DNA from: JAMCRM01 sp035561075 | GTDB lineage: Bacteria; Acidobacteriota; Terriglobia; Bryobacterales; Bryobacteraceae | DNA: 64,000 bases | Assembly: GCA_035561075.1 (NCBI GenBank) | Contig: DATMYF010000037.1 | Span: 1 to 64,000, forward strand | Direction of reading: 5' to 3' | In this document: positions 63,733 through 64,000 of the stretch, in pieces | Numbering within the stretch: the first letter of the stretch is position 1 | Layout of the letters: the number at the start of each line of letters is the position of its first letter | Notes under the pieces: model-generated | The model's input: only the letters and a program-made list of their open reading frames with translations | What the model was told of the DNA's origin: nothing | The model's database searches: none | Translations under genes and position numbers: made by a program

Positions 63733-64000
63733 CTACTTAGCAGGTTTGCCGGATGGGTGCTTGCTTGTGTCGTGTGTTTCGGCAGACCGGTCCTTGTCGC
63801 CATGGGCGACGTTGCCGCCGGCGTGCTTCACGACGTGCACCATCTTTTTTTACCGTTTACGTTGCGTTCGGTGATCTTCACCGGATCGCCGACTTTAAGG
63901 CCCGTCGCGAGCTTCATGGAGACATCGCGGTCGGTCAGGTCGAAGCTCTTGTCCATTGCGTTATCTACGTCCACGACGAGCTTCTGCCCTGGGTCCAATT
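63733..64000 (-). pseudogene. 3' part of a small hypothetical gene, frameshifted at an A-run
   Basis: The minus strand enters from the right edge reading KLVVDVDNAMDKSFDL, then GLKVGDPVKITERNVNGKK. At the seven-base A-run (complement of 63845-63851) the frame runs to an early stop, while the neighbouring frame continues sensibly as MVHVVKHAGGNVAHGDKD to a TAG at 63733. One more A, or two fewer, would join them. Family not recognised. The gene may alternatively be intact with a short tail. Confidence 0.5.

Overview
The window looks like chromosomal DNA of an acidobacterium, most likely of the Bryobacterales (Solibacter-like) type. This is inferred from gene content, not from an rRNA: an Oar-type TonB-dependent receptor with an N-terminal carboxypeptidase-regulatory domain, many Tat-exported secreted hydrolase-like proteins, a DUF6599-type protein, RNase J, G+C-rich codons and compact operons with ATGA start/stop overlaps.

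Layout. (1) 1-4914 is a decayed integrated element behind a tRNA-Ser(GGA): a tyrosine integrase beside the tRNA 3' end, a small excisionase-like HTH protein, a broken mini ATP-dependent DNA ligase, a broken hypothetical gene and a membrane protein. Several of these carry single-base frameshifts. (2) 4965-8752 holds an enolase-superfamily gene and a BNR-4 gene set among wreckage: a 158-bp copy of the ccmC/ccmD junction, an IS256-family transposase remnant and an IS110-family remnant. (3) 8753-15360 is a leftward cytochrome c maturation operon (ccmE-F-H, two accessory genes, ccmA-B-C-D) whose CcmE is the Cys variant (CxxxY). (4) 15451-23348 carries a BON-domain protein, an RsuA/RluB pseudouridine synthase, an imidazolonepropionase-like gene and leuABCD with a divergent LysR regulator. 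(5) 23394-41599 is mostly housekeeping: a histone-H1-like protein, a LytS/LytTR-type two-component pair, SecA, an ABC exporter behind a leader hairpin, RNase J, Dps, FabG, a UbiD-type decarboxylase, a sugar isomerase-like protein and ComM. Between dps and fabG lies a scrambled tandem duplication of those two genes.

(6) 41661-58223 is the most coherent accessory system: two divergent operons facing each other at 48495-48683. The left arm encodes an alpha-glucuronidase/GH20-like secreted enzyme, a polysaccharide deacetylase-family protein, a creatinase-like M24 protein, an ASRT-superfamily small-molecule-binding protein and a Tat-exported glycosidase-like protein. The right arm encodes the TonB receptor, a second Tat-exported glycosidase-like protein, a Gfo/Idh/MocA oxidoreductase, a class V aminotransferase-fold protein, a RhaT-like permease and a GntR regulator. 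Paired GTATAC-type half-sites occur in both the receptor promoter and the gntR promoter, suggesting one regulon for uptake and breakdown of an unidentified glycan or modified sugar. (7) 58224-64000 holds a wrecked second TonB receptor gene, a Tat-exported ceramidase-like protein and two tandem paralogues with an unusual architecture: a seven-repeat beta-propeller apparently inserted inside a LamG jelly-roll. A frameshifted small gene runs off the right edge.
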